Assembly: GCA_029782295.1 (NCBI GenBank)
Contig: JAKOVB010000027.1
Coordinates: forward strand, 186,001-250,000
Length of the DNA stretch: 64,000 bases
Reading direction: 5' to 3'
Origin: Pseudomonadota bacterium
GTDB taxonomy: Bacteria; Pseudomonadota; Gammaproteobacteria; Burkholderiales; Methylophilaceae
The notes beneath the pieces are model-generated. The model was not told the origin of the DNA. It searched no databases and saw nothing but the letters and a program-made list of their open reading frames with translations. Each line of letters opens with the position of its first letter. Position 1 is the stretch's first letter. Position numbers and translations under genes: made by a program. Below, one piece after another: positions 8,239 through 17,030 of the stretch.

Positions 8239-9681
8239 ATGCGGAACCCGCGCTCCCTCAGGCAGTTACTGCTGATCCACGAATTGACGTTCGTGCTGCT
8301 GATCATCCTGGCCGTGTCAGCCGGGGCGCTTGGCATACGCTCCTGGCAGCAGGCCTCTGACGAATCCCAACGTATCAACTCCCTCATTCAGGAAATCCAG
8401 CAGACCCGCGGCGATCTTTATCGCCAGATGAAGGAGTTGTTTGATGCTTATTTCCTCGCCGACCCAGAAGCCCGTGTGGAATATGAAGGCTATGCCCGCA
8501 AGATCCGGAGCCATTTTGGGCAATTGCGATCACTGGCCGAGGGGCAGGAGGAAAATGCCGCCATCGATGGGCTTCAAAAGAACTATGACGAATTCCTGCA
8601 TGAAACCAGCAGCATCCTCTCCCGCTACGAAGCCCAACCGAACGAAGCCCTGAAGAAGGCACTGAACACCGACCTGGAAAGTGGCGTATTCAAACGTTAC
8701 GAGAACGTTTCAGCCTATGCCGAGAATCTTCTTTCGCAGAAACAGGAAGAACTGCGCCTGCGCCTGGCCAACGCCCAGAAAACCTCCCTGCTCTGGCTCG
8801 CAATTCCAGTTGCCCTTGCTGTCCTGCTACTTCTTTTTTCCCGCCTGTTCCTGCAACGCGCCATTGCCCAGCCGATTGCCGCAATTCAACGCGCCACCAG
8901 TGAAATCAGCGCCGGCAAACTGGAACACAAGGTACCTCTTGCCGGTGCCGCCGAACTCAACACGCTGGCGGAGGCGATCAACCAGATGGCCGAAGCCCTT
9001 GCAATGAGTCAGGAAGCCCTGGTCCGCAGCGAAAAACAGGCAGCACAAGGCGCCCTTGTACCGGTTCTCGCACACAACATTCGCAACCCACTTGCCAGCA
9101 TCCGCGCCGTGGCACAAGTCGCCGACACGGCAGACGCCAGCCCCGACACCCGGGAAGCGCTTCATGACATCATCAGCACGGTAGATCGTCTGGAACGCTG
9201 GACCGGAGCACTGCTGACCTACCTGCACCCGCTCAAACCACAATGCGCACCTGCCAATCTGGATAGCATCATGAAAGGCGCCATGGCCCCGCTACAGCAG
9301 AAGGCACGCGAAAAATCCGTGACCATCAGGGCACCTCAAACACAAGCCCAGGTCATGCTTAACGTTGATGAACACCTTCTGGAACAGGCTTTGTACAACC
9401 TCATCCTGAACGCCGTCGACGCATCACCCTCCGGAGGAACCGTCTCGATCGAGGTGATGCCCAGGCCGGAAGGAGTTTCCATTCGACTTCATGACGAAGG
9501 ACCCGGACTTCCGTTCATCCCGAACCCCAGCGACCTCACGCCCGGACCGACGACCAAACGCTTCGGCACGGGGTTGGGAATTCCTTTTGCCTTTAAAGTC
9601 TTCGATGCACTTGGCGGGACAATCAGCTTTTCCCTGAGGCCTGAGGGGGGAACGTTGGTGACGATGTCACTACCGCGTTGA
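8239..9681 (+). CDS. Membrane sensor histidine kinase, HAMP type
   Basis: A 480-residue sensor kinase. Membrane segments at about 13-33 and 180-202 flank a ~145-residue helical periplasmic sensor. HAMP follows (AQPIAAIQRATSEISAGKLEHKV), then an H-box with the phospho-acceptor in LAHNIRNPLASI, an N-box NLILNAVDAS, G1 DEGPGL and G2 GTGLGIPFAFK. No response regulator is next to it; the cotranscribed neighbour is tonB, so its partner must lie elsewhere. Its 3' end overlaps the convergent thpR gene by 59 bases. Confidence 0.92.
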   Translation: MRNPRSLRQLLLIHELTFVLLIILAVSAGALGIRSWQQASDESQRINSLIQEIQQTRGDLYRQMKELFDAYFLADPEARVEYEGYARKIRSHFGQLRSLAEGQEENAAIDGLQKNYDEFLHETSSILSRYEAQPNEALKKALNTDLESGVFKRYENVSAYAENLLSQKQEELRLRLANAQKTSLLWLAIPVALAVLLLLFSRLFLQRAIAQPIAAIQRATSEISAGKLEHKVPLAGAAELNTLAEAINQMAEALAMSQEALVRSEKQAAQGALVPVLAHNIRNPLASIRAVAQVADTADASPDTREALHDIISTVDRLERWTGALLTYLHPLKPQCAPANLDSIMKGAMAPLQQKAREKSVTIRAPQTQAQVMLNVDEHLLEQALYNLILNAVDASPSGGTVSIEVMPRPEGVSIRLHDEGPGLPFIPNPSDLTPGPTTKRFGTGLGIPFAFKVFDALGGTISFSLRPEGGTLVTMSLPR

Positions 9682-10264
9682 CCAGCGGCCACGAATGCAA
9701 TACACGGTAGCTGGGACCACGTTCCGATAGCAGGGACTCCACCAGAACGAAAGAACGGACACTCCAACGCATCGGCGCAATGGGCTCGGCCGCTATCATG
9801 TTTTGCATGTTACGCAGCACGGTCACATGCGCCTTGAACGCCCGACGGTCAAATTCGAACCCGGCAGTCCCCAGCTCCGTCGCCAGATTCTCAGCCAACC
9901 CCGCCAAAGCATCTGGTGTTTCGGCTGGCGCCAGAAAGCCAATATGGTTATGGCGCCAACACCCGAACCTGGCCAATTCCAACTCGACAACCGGTGCCCT
10001 TACACGCCCCGCAGCCTTAACGAGTTCGGGCAATCGATGACGCTTGATGTTGCCAAGAAACAGCAATGTCATGTGCAGGGTATCCACTCGCATCAGCCGG
10101 CCACCACAGATTTTCAGATAGGGCTTCGCCAGCTGATGCAGAAGTCTTTGCTGGGCTGCATCCGGCCATAACGCAAAAAATAACCTGATGTCTGCACGAT
10201 CGGCACTTTTTATTTTCGCCGGAACGCTCTCCGCGCTTGCTTTGACACTCTTTTTTATCAACAA
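9623..10264 (-). CDS. thpR: RNA 2',3'-cyclic phosphodiesterase (LigT/ThpR)
   Basis: A 2H phosphoesterase (213 aa) that opens 2',3'-cyclic phosphates on RNA and ligates some tRNA halves in vitro. Both catalytic HxT tetrads are visible: HMTL in the N-terminal half and HVTV in the C-terminal half, with the N-terminal strand RLFFALWP. The reading frame begins with TTG; AGAGGA lies 8 bases upstream and no ATG precedes the RLFFALWP strand, so TTG is the likely start. Its 3' end overlaps the kinase gene; its 5' end is 29 bases from the divergent bcp start. Confidence 0.9.
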   Translation of the reverse strand: MLIKKSVKASAESVPAKIKSADRADIRLFFALWPDAAQQRLLHQLAKPYLKICGGRLMRVDTLHMTLLFLGNIKRHRLPELVKAAGRVRAPVVELELARFGCWRHNHIGFLAPAETPDALAGLAENLATELGTAGFEFDRRAFKAHVTVLRNMQNMIAAEPIAPMRWSVRSFVLVESLLSERGPSYRVLHSWPLVNAVVTSSPTFPPQASGKS

Positions 10265-10293
10265 TGGCAGTGTCCTCTGTTGAATGCTTGAAG

Positions 10294-10749
10294 ATGTTAG
10301 ATCAGTCTATTCCTGAATTCGAACTTCCCGCCACTAGTGGCAAGCAATTTTCATCCTCCCGTTTCCCCGGCAAAACCCTGGTCCTGTATTTCTACCCCAA
10401 GGACTCTACACCCGGATGCACAACGGAAGGTCAGCAATTCCGTGATCTGTACCCGCTATTTCAGGCTGCAAACGCCGAAATTTTCGGAATTTCCCGCGAC
10501 AGCCTGAAATCGCATGAGAACTTCAAAGCCAAGCAGGCTTTTCCGTTCGACTTACTTGCCGATCCTGAAGAAAAGGCCTGCACCCTGTTTGGAGTCATGA
10601 AGATGAAAAACATGTATGGCAAGCAGGTTCGCGGCATCGAACGCAGTACGTTTGTGATCGATGGCAAAGGAGTACTGCGTCGGGAATGGCGCGGCGTCAA
10701 GGTCCCGGGGCATGCTCAGGAAGTCCTGGATTTCGTGAAGTCTCTTTAA
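10294..10749 (+). CDS. bcp: Thiol peroxidase, Bcp/PrxQ family
   Basis: A thioredoxin-fold peroxiredoxin (151 aa from this ATG) that reduces hydrogen and organic peroxides. The peroxidatic site is intact in YPKDSTPGCTTEGQQF. The helix-located resolving Cys found five residues on in E. coli Bcp is missing, so this is likely a one-Cys or alternative-resolving form. An upstream in-frame ATG at 10264 would add 10 residues; neither start has a clear ribosome-binding site, and this one matches the family N-terminus (LDQSIPEFELP). phoH follows 13 bases later. Confidence 0.92.
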   Translation: MLDQSIPEFELPATSGKQFSSSRFPGKTLVLYFYPKDSTPGCTTEGQQFRDLYPLFQAANAEIFGISRDSLKSHENFKAKQAFPFDLLADPEEKACTLFGVMKMKNMYGKQVRGIERSTFVIDGKGVLRREWRGVKVPGHAQEVLDFVKSL

Positions 10750-10762
10750 GAGGAAAATCGGC

Positions 10763-12160
10763 ATGGCCAAAAAACCCAGCGTTTCGACCAAACTGTTCGT
10801 GCTCGATACCAACGTGCTCATGCACGATCCTTCCAGTCTGTTCCGGTTCGAAGAGCATGACGTCTACCTGCCGATGGTCACGCTTGAAGAACTGGACAAC
10901 AACAAGAAAGGCCTCACTGAAGTTGCCCGCAATGCGCGCCAGGCCAGCCGCAACCTGGAAGAAATTATCGGTGATGAATTCGGCAACCTGGAAGATGGTT
11001 GCCCGCTGACGGTCAACGGTAACAACTTCAGTACCGGAAAACTGTTCCTGCAAACCCATGCCGTCAGCGTCGAACTCCCCATGTTAGCTGGCAGCAAAGC
11101 CGACAACCAGATCCTCGGCGTTGTCGTCTATCTGCAGAAGAAGTACCCGGACCGCCAGGTCATCCTCGTCAGCAAGGACATCAACATACGCATCAAGGCG
11201 CGTGCCATGGGCATCGCCGCGGAAGACTACTTCAACGACAAGGTCCTGGAAGACACTGAACTGCTTTATTCCGGCATGAAGGAACTGCCGCCAGACTTCT
11301 GGGAAACCCACAGCAAGGCGATGGAATCCTGGCAGGAATCCGGCAAGATGTTTTACCGCCTGACCGGTCCGTTGTGTGCCGGCTTCATGGTCAATGAATT
11401 CGTCTACCATGAACACGACAAGCCTTTCCACGCCATCGTGCGCCAGCAACAGGGCAAGACCGCCGTGCTTGAGGTCGTCAAGGACTACACGCAACAAAAA
11501 CACAACGTCTGGGGGATTACTGCACGCAATCGCGAGCAGAATTTCGCCCTGAACCTGCTGATGGATCCGGAGGTCGATTTCATCACCCTGCTGGGTCAGG
11601 CCGGCACTGGCAAGACATTACTGACGCTTGCCTCCGCGCTGACGCAGACGCTGGACAAGAAGATCTACAGCGAAATCATCATGACGCGCGTCACAGTCCC
11701 GGTCGGTGAAGACATTGGCTTCCTGCCCGGAACAGAAGAGGAAAAAATGGCCCCGTGGATGGGAGCGCTGGAAGACAACCTCGATGTGCTCAACAAGTCG
11801 GACGAGGATGCCGGCGAGTGGGGACGGGCTGCCACACAGGATCTCATCCGCACCCGCATCAAGGTGAAATCACTGAATTTCATGCGCGGCCGTACGTTCC
11901 TGCACAAATTCCTCATTATCGACGAAGCGCAAAACCTGACACCGAAACAGATGAAGACCCTGATCACCCGGGCCGGCCCCGGCACTAAAGTCGTCTGTCT
12001 GGGAAATATCGCGCAGATCGACACTCCCTACCTGACTGAAGGCAGCTCTGGTCTTACCTACGTCGTGGATCGCTTCAAGGGATGGCAGCATAATGGCCAC
12101 GTCACCCTGATGCGTGGCGAACGCTCAAGGCTGGCTGATTTTGCAGCGGAAATCCTGTAA
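10763..12160 (+). CDS. PhoH2-type PIN-PhoH ATPase
   Basis: A 465-residue fusion of an N-terminal PIN RNase domain (about 8-150; acidic residues in LDTNVLMHD, EELDNNK and SKDINIRIKA) and a C-terminal PhoH ATPase (about 250-465) with Walker A GQAGTGKT and Walker B LIIDEAQNL. PhoH2 proteins are described as RNA helicase/RNases linked to stress. AGAGGA lies 8 bases before the ATG. It probably forms an operon with bcp upstream and lplT downstream (15-base gap). Confidence 0.93.
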   Translation: MAKKPSVSTKLFVLDTNVLMHDPSSLFRFEEHDVYLPMVTLEELDNNKKGLTEVARNARQASRNLEEIIGDEFGNLEDGCPLTVNGNNFSTGKLFLQTHAVSVELPMLAGSKADNQILGVVVYLQKKYPDRQVILVSKDINIRIKARAMGIAAEDYFNDKVLEDTELLYSGMKELPPDFWETHSKAMESWQESGKMFYRLTGPLCAGFMVNEFVYHEHDKPFHAIVRQQQGKTAVLEVVKDYTQQKHNVWGITARNREQNFALNLLMDPEVDFITLLGQAGTGKTLLTLASALTQTLDKKIYSEIIMTRVTVPVGEDIGFLPGTEEEKMAPWMGALEDNLDVLNKSDEDAGEWGRAATQDLIRTRIKVKSLNFMRGRTFLHKFLIIDEAQNLTPKQMKTLITRAGPGTKVVCLGNIAQIDTPYLTEGSSGLTYVVDRFKGWQHNGHVTLMRGERSRLADFAAEIL

Positions 12161-12175
12161 GTTCTCAGGCGCCGA

Positions 12176-13354
12176 ATGAACAGAGGCTTTTATACCATCC
12201 TGATTGCGCAGTTTCTTTCTGCGCTGGCGGACAACGCCCTGTTGTTCGCCGCTATCGCCCTGCTCGCCAAACTACAGGCACCGGCCTGGCATGAGCCTCT
12301 GCTCCGCGAATTTTTTATTTTCGCCTACATTGTCCTGGCCCCTTTCGTCGGTCCTTTCGCAGATGCACTCCCCAAGGGCCGGGTCATGTTCATCAGCAAT
12401 GGCATCAAGTTTCTTGGATGCCTGCTGGCCCTTGCAGGGGTTCCGCCGCTGTATGCCTACGCTGTGGTCGGGATTGGTGCAGCGGCTTATTCGCCAGCGA
12501 AATACGGCATCCTGACAGAGTTCCTGCCTTCCCATCTTCTGGTCAAAGCCAACGGCTGGATGGAAGGCACGACGGTTCTTGCGATTATTCTCGGCCCGTT
12601 GCTGGGAGCCATGGTCTCCGCCAAGAATCCCTATTTCGGGATTGCCATCATTACCGGGTTATACGTACTCGCGGCCTTTTTCAACTATTACATACCCAAG
12701 GCACCCGTCGACCACAGGACACCGAAACGTTCGCTCAGTTATCTTCTGCATGATTTCTGGCACGCGTTCACCACTCTCTGGCGCGATCCTCAGGGACAGG
12801 TTTCACTTGCCGTTACGACCCTCTTCTGGGGGGCTGGGGCAACCATGCAATTCGTAGTCCTGAAATGGGCGTCGCTGACCCTTGGTTTCGATGAGCAGGC
12901 ATCTACCGGACTAATCGCCATCCTGGCAGTCGGCATTGCCGTTGGCTCAGCACTTGCATCTTTCCTGGTTGCCCTTGAAAACGCCGTGAAGGTATTGCCG
13001 GCCGGCATCGCCATGGGACTGCTAGTCATCGGAATGATTTTCGTCCACAGTCCCGTGGTCGCAGCACTCGTACTGTTTACGATTGGCGCACTGGCTGGAT
13101 TCTTTCTGGTGCCGCTTAATTCGCTGCTTCAATATCGCGGGCACATTCTGTTAGGGGCAGGACACTCTATCGCCGTCCAGAACTTCAATGAGAATATCGG
13201 GATACTGATCCTGTTGGGTGTATACACCATGATGATCGGACACGGCATGCCGATCAACCTCATCATCGTGATCTTCGGTGCTTTTGTCAGTCTGAGCATG
13301 GCCGCCATCTACCGACACTACCTCAGGCAAACCGCCAATACCGGGCCTCTCTAA
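12176..13354 (+). CDS. lplT: Lysophospholipid transporter LplT-like MFS protein, copy 1
   Basis: A 392-residue major facilitator with about 12 hydrophobic segments. Family-diagnostic stretches include AQFLSALADNALLFAAIALL, FVGPFADALPKGRVMFISN, AAYSPAKYGILTE and KANGWMEG. LplT flips lysophospholipids inward for re-acylation by Aas. This copy stands apart from any acyltransferase; a second copy (48776-49960) is coupled to aas. It converges on the NADH dehydrogenase gene with a 23-base gap. Confidence 0.88.
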   Translation: MNRGFYTILIAQFLSALADNALLFAAIALLAKLQAPAWHEPLLREFFIFAYIVLAPFVGPFADALPKGRVMFISNGIKFLGCLLALAGVPPLYAYAVVGIGAAAYSPAKYGILTEFLPSHLLVKANGWMEGTTVLAIILGPLLGAMVSAKNPYFGIAIITGLYVLAAFFNYYIPKAPVDHRTPKRSLSYLLHDFWHAFTTLWRDPQGQVSLAVTTLFWGAGATMQFVVLKWASLTLGFDEQASTGLIAILAVGIAVGSALASFLVALENAVKVLPAGIAMGLLVIGMIFVHSPVVAALVLFTIGALAGFFLVPLNSLLQYRGHILLGAGHSIAVQNFNENIGILILLGVYTMMIGHGMPINLIIVIFGAFVSLSMAAIYRHYLRQTANTGPL

Positions 13355-13377
13355 CCCGGCCACAATCGATAGCCAGA

Positions 13378-14703
13378 CTAATGAAGTTTGACGTGAGGTT
13401 CTGTACGTCGCGTGATCAGCCTGGCGATCGTATCCAAAGCCACCTTGCTGAACCCATGCAACGCATAGAGATGCATCTTGTACAACGAGTTGTACATGAA
13501 CCGGGCCATATAGCCCTGCACGAATAAATCCCCTTGGGTCAGTCCACCCATCAGATTACCAACCGTCGAATATTTACCCAGATTCACTAGCGAACCGAAA
13601 TCCCTGTAGCGATAGACAGGCAGCGCTTTGCCTTTCAGTCGGTTGGCAATCGATTTGACCAGCATGGAAGCCTGCTGATGGGCTGCCTGCGCTCTGGGAG
13701 GGACCAGTTTGCCCTCACCGGCTTCGGGCCAAGGGCAAGCTGCACAATCACCGAACGCAAAGATGTCTTCATCTCTCGTCACCTGCAGCGTTGGCTTGAC
13801 GATCAACTGATTCGCCCAGTTGGTTTCGAGACCATTGATGTTCTTGAGAAAATCAGGCGCCTTGATGCCAGCCGCCCAGACCACCAGTCGGGCAGGGATG
13901 ACCCCACCGCTTTCTGTATAAACACCGTTATTATCGACGCGTGTCACGCGCTCCCCAAGGTGCAATCCGACATCCAGCGTTTGTAGTTCACGCTGAACCG
14001 CATGCGATATTTCTTCAGGCAAGCCTGGCAACACACGAGGCGCCGCTTCGATGATACTGATCTTAACATCCCGATCAGGATCGATTTTATCCAGTCCGTA
14101 GGCCGCCAATTCACGAGTCGTGTTGTGTAGTTCGGCGGCAAGTTCAACACCGGTCGCACCACCTCCGATGATCGCCACGTTGAGCTGGCCCTGTCCAACG
14201 CTCCATTCCTGTGTCGCGGCACGGATACAAGCATTGATAAGCTTTTTGTGAAACAGCGTTGCATCTGCCTGCGTATCCAGTGCAATGCAATGTTCTTTGA
14301 CACCCGGGACTCCGAAGTCGTTGGATACACTGCCCACAGCAATAATCAGTGTGTCGTACTTGATGGATCGACGTGGAATCAATTCCACCCCTTCATCATC
14401 AAGCACCGGTGCCAGATAGATTTCCTTCATGACGCGACTCAAACCTTCCATCGCTCCTAGGCGGAACTTGAAATGGTGCCATCTTGCCTGCGCCAGATAT
14501 TCGAGCTCATGGTCATCAAGATCCATGCTGCCCGCTGCCACTTCGTGCAACAAGGGCTTCCACAAATGCGTGGGGGCCTTGTCAACCAGCGTAATCATCG
14601 CTTTGCCTTTGCGGCCGAACTTATCGCCCAGCCGGGTTGCAAGCTCAAGGCCGCCCGCCCCTCCGCCTACGATAACGACGTGATGATTCGATGACAGCGT
14701 CAT
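13378..14703 (-). CDS. ndh: Type II NADH:quinone oxidoreductase-like flavoprotein
   Basis: A 441-residue two-dinucleotide-binding flavoprotein. The FAD motif is VVIVGGGAGGLELATRLG at the N-terminus and the NAD(P)H motif is VAIIGGGATGVELAAELH near residue 180; FAFGDCAA marks the C-terminal FAD contact, and an amphipathic C-terminus can bind the membrane. NDH-2 passes NADH electrons to quinone without pumping protons. AAGGA lies 9 bases before the ATG. It lies 12 bases behind the lipoprotein cytochrome c gene, so it may be read with the xox cytochromes. Confidence 0.9.
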   Translation of the reverse strand: MTLSSNHHVVIVGGGAGGLELATRLGDKFGRKGKAMITLVDKAPTHLWKPLLHEVAAGSMDLDDHELEYLAQARWHHFKFRLGAMEGLSRVMKEIYLAPVLDDEGVELIPRRSIKYDTLIIAVGSVSNDFGVPGVKEHCIALDTQADATLFHKKLINACIRAATQEWSVGQGQLNVAIIGGGATGVELAAELHNTTRELAAYGLDKIDPDRDVKISIIEAAPRVLPGLPEEISHAVQRELQTLDVGLHLGERVTRVDNNGVYTESGGVIPARLVVWAAGIKAPDFLKNINGLETNWANQLIVKPTLQVTRDEDIFAFGDCAACPWPEAGEGKLVPPRAQAAHQQASMLVKSIANRLKGKALPVYRYRDFGSLVNLGKYSTVGNLMGGLTQGDLFVQGYMARFMYNSLYKMHLYALHGFSKVALDTIARLITRRTEPHVKLH

Positions 14704-14715
14704 GAAGGGTTTTCC

Positions 14716-15249
14716 TTACTCGTTACCGGTAGTTGTCCCGTGTGAACGGATCCATGCCTGAATCTTGAGGATTTCATCCGGCTTCAGACCAGCAGTCGGA
14801 TCTTCCGGGCTCATCAGGCCGATCCCCTTTGCACCCATCCCACCGTTAGTGCCATGCCAAATGGTTTCAAACATCCCCTTGTTGGTGGCATTCTTCGCGT
14901 ATTTGAAGTTCGGCCCGTGCAGGCTGGGTCCAGTCTGGCCCTGTGCATTTGCACCGTGACACTGTGTACATGAATACATCTGGAAGTATTTCTTGCCCTT
15001 TTCGATGGCTTCCTGATTCCCGATGTAGGGATTCTTGCCCGTGGCTGCAAACTCCTTAGCTTGCGGCGTATCGAAAAGTTCGGACTTGATTTGCAACGGC
15101 TTCTCATCCTGGGTAGCAACAAACTCGATCATCTTACCGCCACCAGCATCTGCTGATTTAGAACCACCGGCAGAATCGCCACCCTTACCGCAGGCTGAAA
15201 TCCCGAATGACAGGATCATTGCAATGAACAACAGATTCTTCTGACGCAT
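14716..15249 (-). CDS. Lipoprotein c-type cytochrome, cytochrome cL-like
   Basis: A monoheme c-type cytochrome of 177 aa with a lipoprotein signal (SFGISAC; lipidated Cys near residue 19) followed by a Gly/Ser-rich linker. The heme site is CTQCH. From DTPQAKEF onward it aligns with the neighbouring XoxG, sharing SCTQCHGANA-GQTGPS and DEILKI-W-R, so the two are paralogues. I chose the second ATG because AGGAGG then sits 5 bases away; the first ATG is only 2 bases from it. It likely carries electrons from XoxG or a quinoprotein at the membrane surface. Confidence 0.85.
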   Translation of the reverse strand: MRQKNLLFIAMILSFGISACGKGGDSAGGSKSADAGGGKMIEFVATQDEKPLQIKSELFDTPQAKEFAATGKNPYIGNQEAIEKGKKYFQMYSCTQCHGANAQGQTGPSLHGPNFKYAKNATNKGMFETIWHGTNGGMGAKGIGLMSPEDPTAGLKPDEILKIQAWIRSHGTTTGNE

Positions 15250-15309
15250 CATTTCCTCCTAGGGGTTTATAGTATTAGTTGTTCGATTCTAACCCAAAGT
15301 CATACCCCA

Positions 15310-15340
15310 GAAAACAAAACGGCCACCAATGGTGGCCGTT
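15310..15340 (-). terminator. Intrinsic terminator after xoxG
   Basis: Read on the minus strand, a 10-bp stem (AACGGCCACC / GGTGGCCGTT) with a 3-base loop is followed by TTTTGTTTT. It lies 18 bases past the xoxG stop and before the lipoprotein cytochrome gene. Confidence 0.85.
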
Positions 15341-15357
15341 CTTGGGAACAAACTAAA

Positions 15358-15876
15358 TCACTTCAACCAGGGCTTGTCGCCACCACCCTTATAGGAGGCA
15401 CGCAACCACCCAATAATTTTCAGGATTTCATCGGTTTTCAGCAAATCGTCGTTACCAGCAACTTGGCTATGCCAAGTCGGCATGCCGGCATCACTACCAC
15501 CAGCAATGGTTTCGAATATGCCCTTATCAGTCTGGTGCTTAGCATACTGCCAGGTATCATCGGTAATGCTCGGGCCGGTCTGGCCGCCTGCATTGGCACC
15601 GTGGCACTGGGTGCAGGAATAGTAACCGAACAATTTCTTACCTGCCTTTGCAGCTTCCGGATCAGCAACATAACGCTTGGTGTAAGGATTCACGCACGTC
15701 TCCAGAAATTCCTTGGCTTCGGGCGTGTCCTTGTCGGTCACCTTGATGTTCAGGGGAGCGTTACCAGCCTTGGTGGATACCAGATTACAGCCAGCAACAG
15801 CTTGCAGGGGAAGCGAACCTATCATTGCAAGCATGGAAACAAGCAATGCCGTTTTACCTAACTTAATGCCAAACAT
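15358..15876 (-). CDS. xoxG: Cytochrome cL, presumed electron acceptor of XoxF
   Basis: A periplasmic cytochrome of 172 aa. A hydrophobic signal (residues ~8-30) ends at AVA-GC; the Cys could be a lipobox or pair with the Cys in ETCVNPY. The single heme site is CTQCH, with a likely Met ligand in AGMPTWH. It is the specific electron acceptor of XoxF by position and homology to cytochrome cL (MxaG/XoxG). An in-frame start 13 codons upstream exists, but AGGAG sits 5 bases before this ATG. Terminators on both sides of its neighbourhood suggest uneven transcript levels along the cluster. Confidence 0.9.
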   Translation of the reverse strand: MFGIKLGKTALLVSMLAMIGSLPLQAVAGCNLVSTKAGNAPLNIKVTDKDTPEAKEFLETCVNPYTKRYVADPEAAKAGKKLFGYYSCTQCHGANAGGQTGPSITDDTWQYAKHQTDKGIFETIAGGSDAGMPTWHSQVAGNDDLLKTDEILKIIGWLRASYKGGGDKPWLK

Positions 15877-15997
15877 ATCATCTCCTCGTTTATTTAAGTC
15901 AAACCTTGAATTCATGCCTGCTGCAATGAATCAATTCGTATTTAAATTAACGGTACAGCGGGCAAAAGGTTGACCATGCACCTATCCCGCAACACCA

Positions 15998-16909
15998 TTA
16001 TTCAAATTTCGGAATCGCGTCGCCCTTCTTTTCTGTAGGGGGCCGTTTATCTACGCTATCACCCTCGACAACCGGCACATGCGGAATACCGTAATCATCC
16101 AGGATCTTCTCAATATCCTTCGCGCGGCGATCCAGCACTTCATTGATCATGGCAATACGCGCCTTGTCCTGCTTACGCACACCGATGGAAATATTCCAGT
16201 ATTCCTTTCCGTGCACATTTTCTGCTTCGTACTCAGGGGCAGGTACCACCACCAACGGGATGGATGCCTTCTTGGCCCAGTAACCTGCAATTGGTCCCCA
16301 CAAAACTGCGATATCGATATCACCCTTCACCAGATCATCGATGATGAAACTGGGAGGAAGATTCAGGTCGCGCATGATCCGGTACGGACGGGCATTATCC
16401 ATCAAGCCTTTGTCGTGTATCGGACGTGACGGCGGGGTCTGTCCAACCAGACCGATCTTGCCCTTGTGCAGATCCGGGGAATCCCAATCCTTGATATTGT
16501 AGCCGCTGTCCTTGCGATATACAAAGACATATCCTGAGCGGTAGTACGGCTTGGATGTTCTCATCATGTCGTTGCCGGCCACAGTGCCCATGACAACATC
16601 GCAACGCTTGGCGTTAAGCGTATTGCGAATAAATCCGATGCGATCATACCAGAACTGGTATGTGACTTTCTTACCGAGATCCTTGGCGATCAACTCAGCG
16701 ATCTTGTTCTCGAAACCTTCCTGCTTGTCATTAGAGTAGGGCAGGTTATCTTTATCCGAGCAAACGCGAAATTCATCCGGATGCTCTTCAATGACGGGTT
16801 CGCCGCCACGACCAACATCGGGATTAAATACGATGTCCTCAGCGTACACGTTGACTGCCAGCACGCTCATTAATGCGGCGATCGTTATTTTCATTACATT
16901 GTTCAACAT
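15998..16909 (-). CDS. xoxJ: MxaJ/XoxJ-like periplasmic binding protein
   Basis: A secreted protein of 303 aa (signal peptide ends VYA at about 23) with the two-lobed solute-binding fold of family 3: FRVCSDKDNLPYSN, FWYDRIGFIRNTLNAKRCDVVMG and DIAVLWGPIAGYWAK. MxaJ/XoxJ proteins are encoded with methanol dehydrogenase and are proposed to aid its activation. The chosen ATG has AGAGGTGA upstream; a longer frame starts 12 codons earlier without support. It lies 121 bases behind xoxF, beyond a terminator. Confidence 0.9.
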   Translation of the reverse strand: MLNNVMKITIAALMSVLAVNVYAEDIVFNPDVGRGGEPVIEEHPDEFRVCSDKDNLPYSNDKQEGFENKIAELIAKDLGKKVTYQFWYDRIGFIRNTLNAKRCDVVMGTVAGNDMMRTSKPYYRSGYVFVYRKDSGYNIKDWDSPDLHKGKIGLVGQTPPSRPIHDKGLMDNARPYRIMRDLNLPPSFIIDDLVKGDIDIAVLWGPIAGYWAKKASIPLVVVPAPEYEAENVHGKEYWNISIGVRKQDKARIAMINEVLDRRAKDIEKILDDYGIPHVPVVEGDSVDKRPPTEKKGDAIPKFE

Positions 16910-16947
16910 TGCTTCACCTCTTCGCCAGTTAGTTTTCGTTTCCACAT

Positions 16948-16976
16948 AAAAAGCACCCCGCCGAGGCGGGGTGCTT
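16948..16976 (-). terminator. Strong terminator between xoxF and xoxJ
   Basis: On the minus strand a GC-rich stem (AAGCACCCCGCC / GGCGGGGTGCTT) ends in five T. It lies 54 bases after the xoxF stop and 38 bases before the xoxJ start. It would let xoxF be made in excess, with xoxJ and xoxG expressed by readthrough or own promoters. Confidence 0.9.
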
Positions 16977-16984
16977 GTACGACA

Positions 16985-17003
16985 AACTAACTACTGGTTA
17001 GTT
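16985..17003. repeat. Inverted repeat in xoxF 3' untranslated region
   Basis: AACTAAC and GTTAGTT form a perfect 7-bp inverted repeat around TACTG. It lies between the xoxF stop and the terminator. It has no T-tract; it may stabilise the xoxF mRNA 3' end or be a binding site. Confidence 0.4.
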
Positions 17004-17030
17004 CTGTAACTTGAGTCTTTCGACTTTCAA

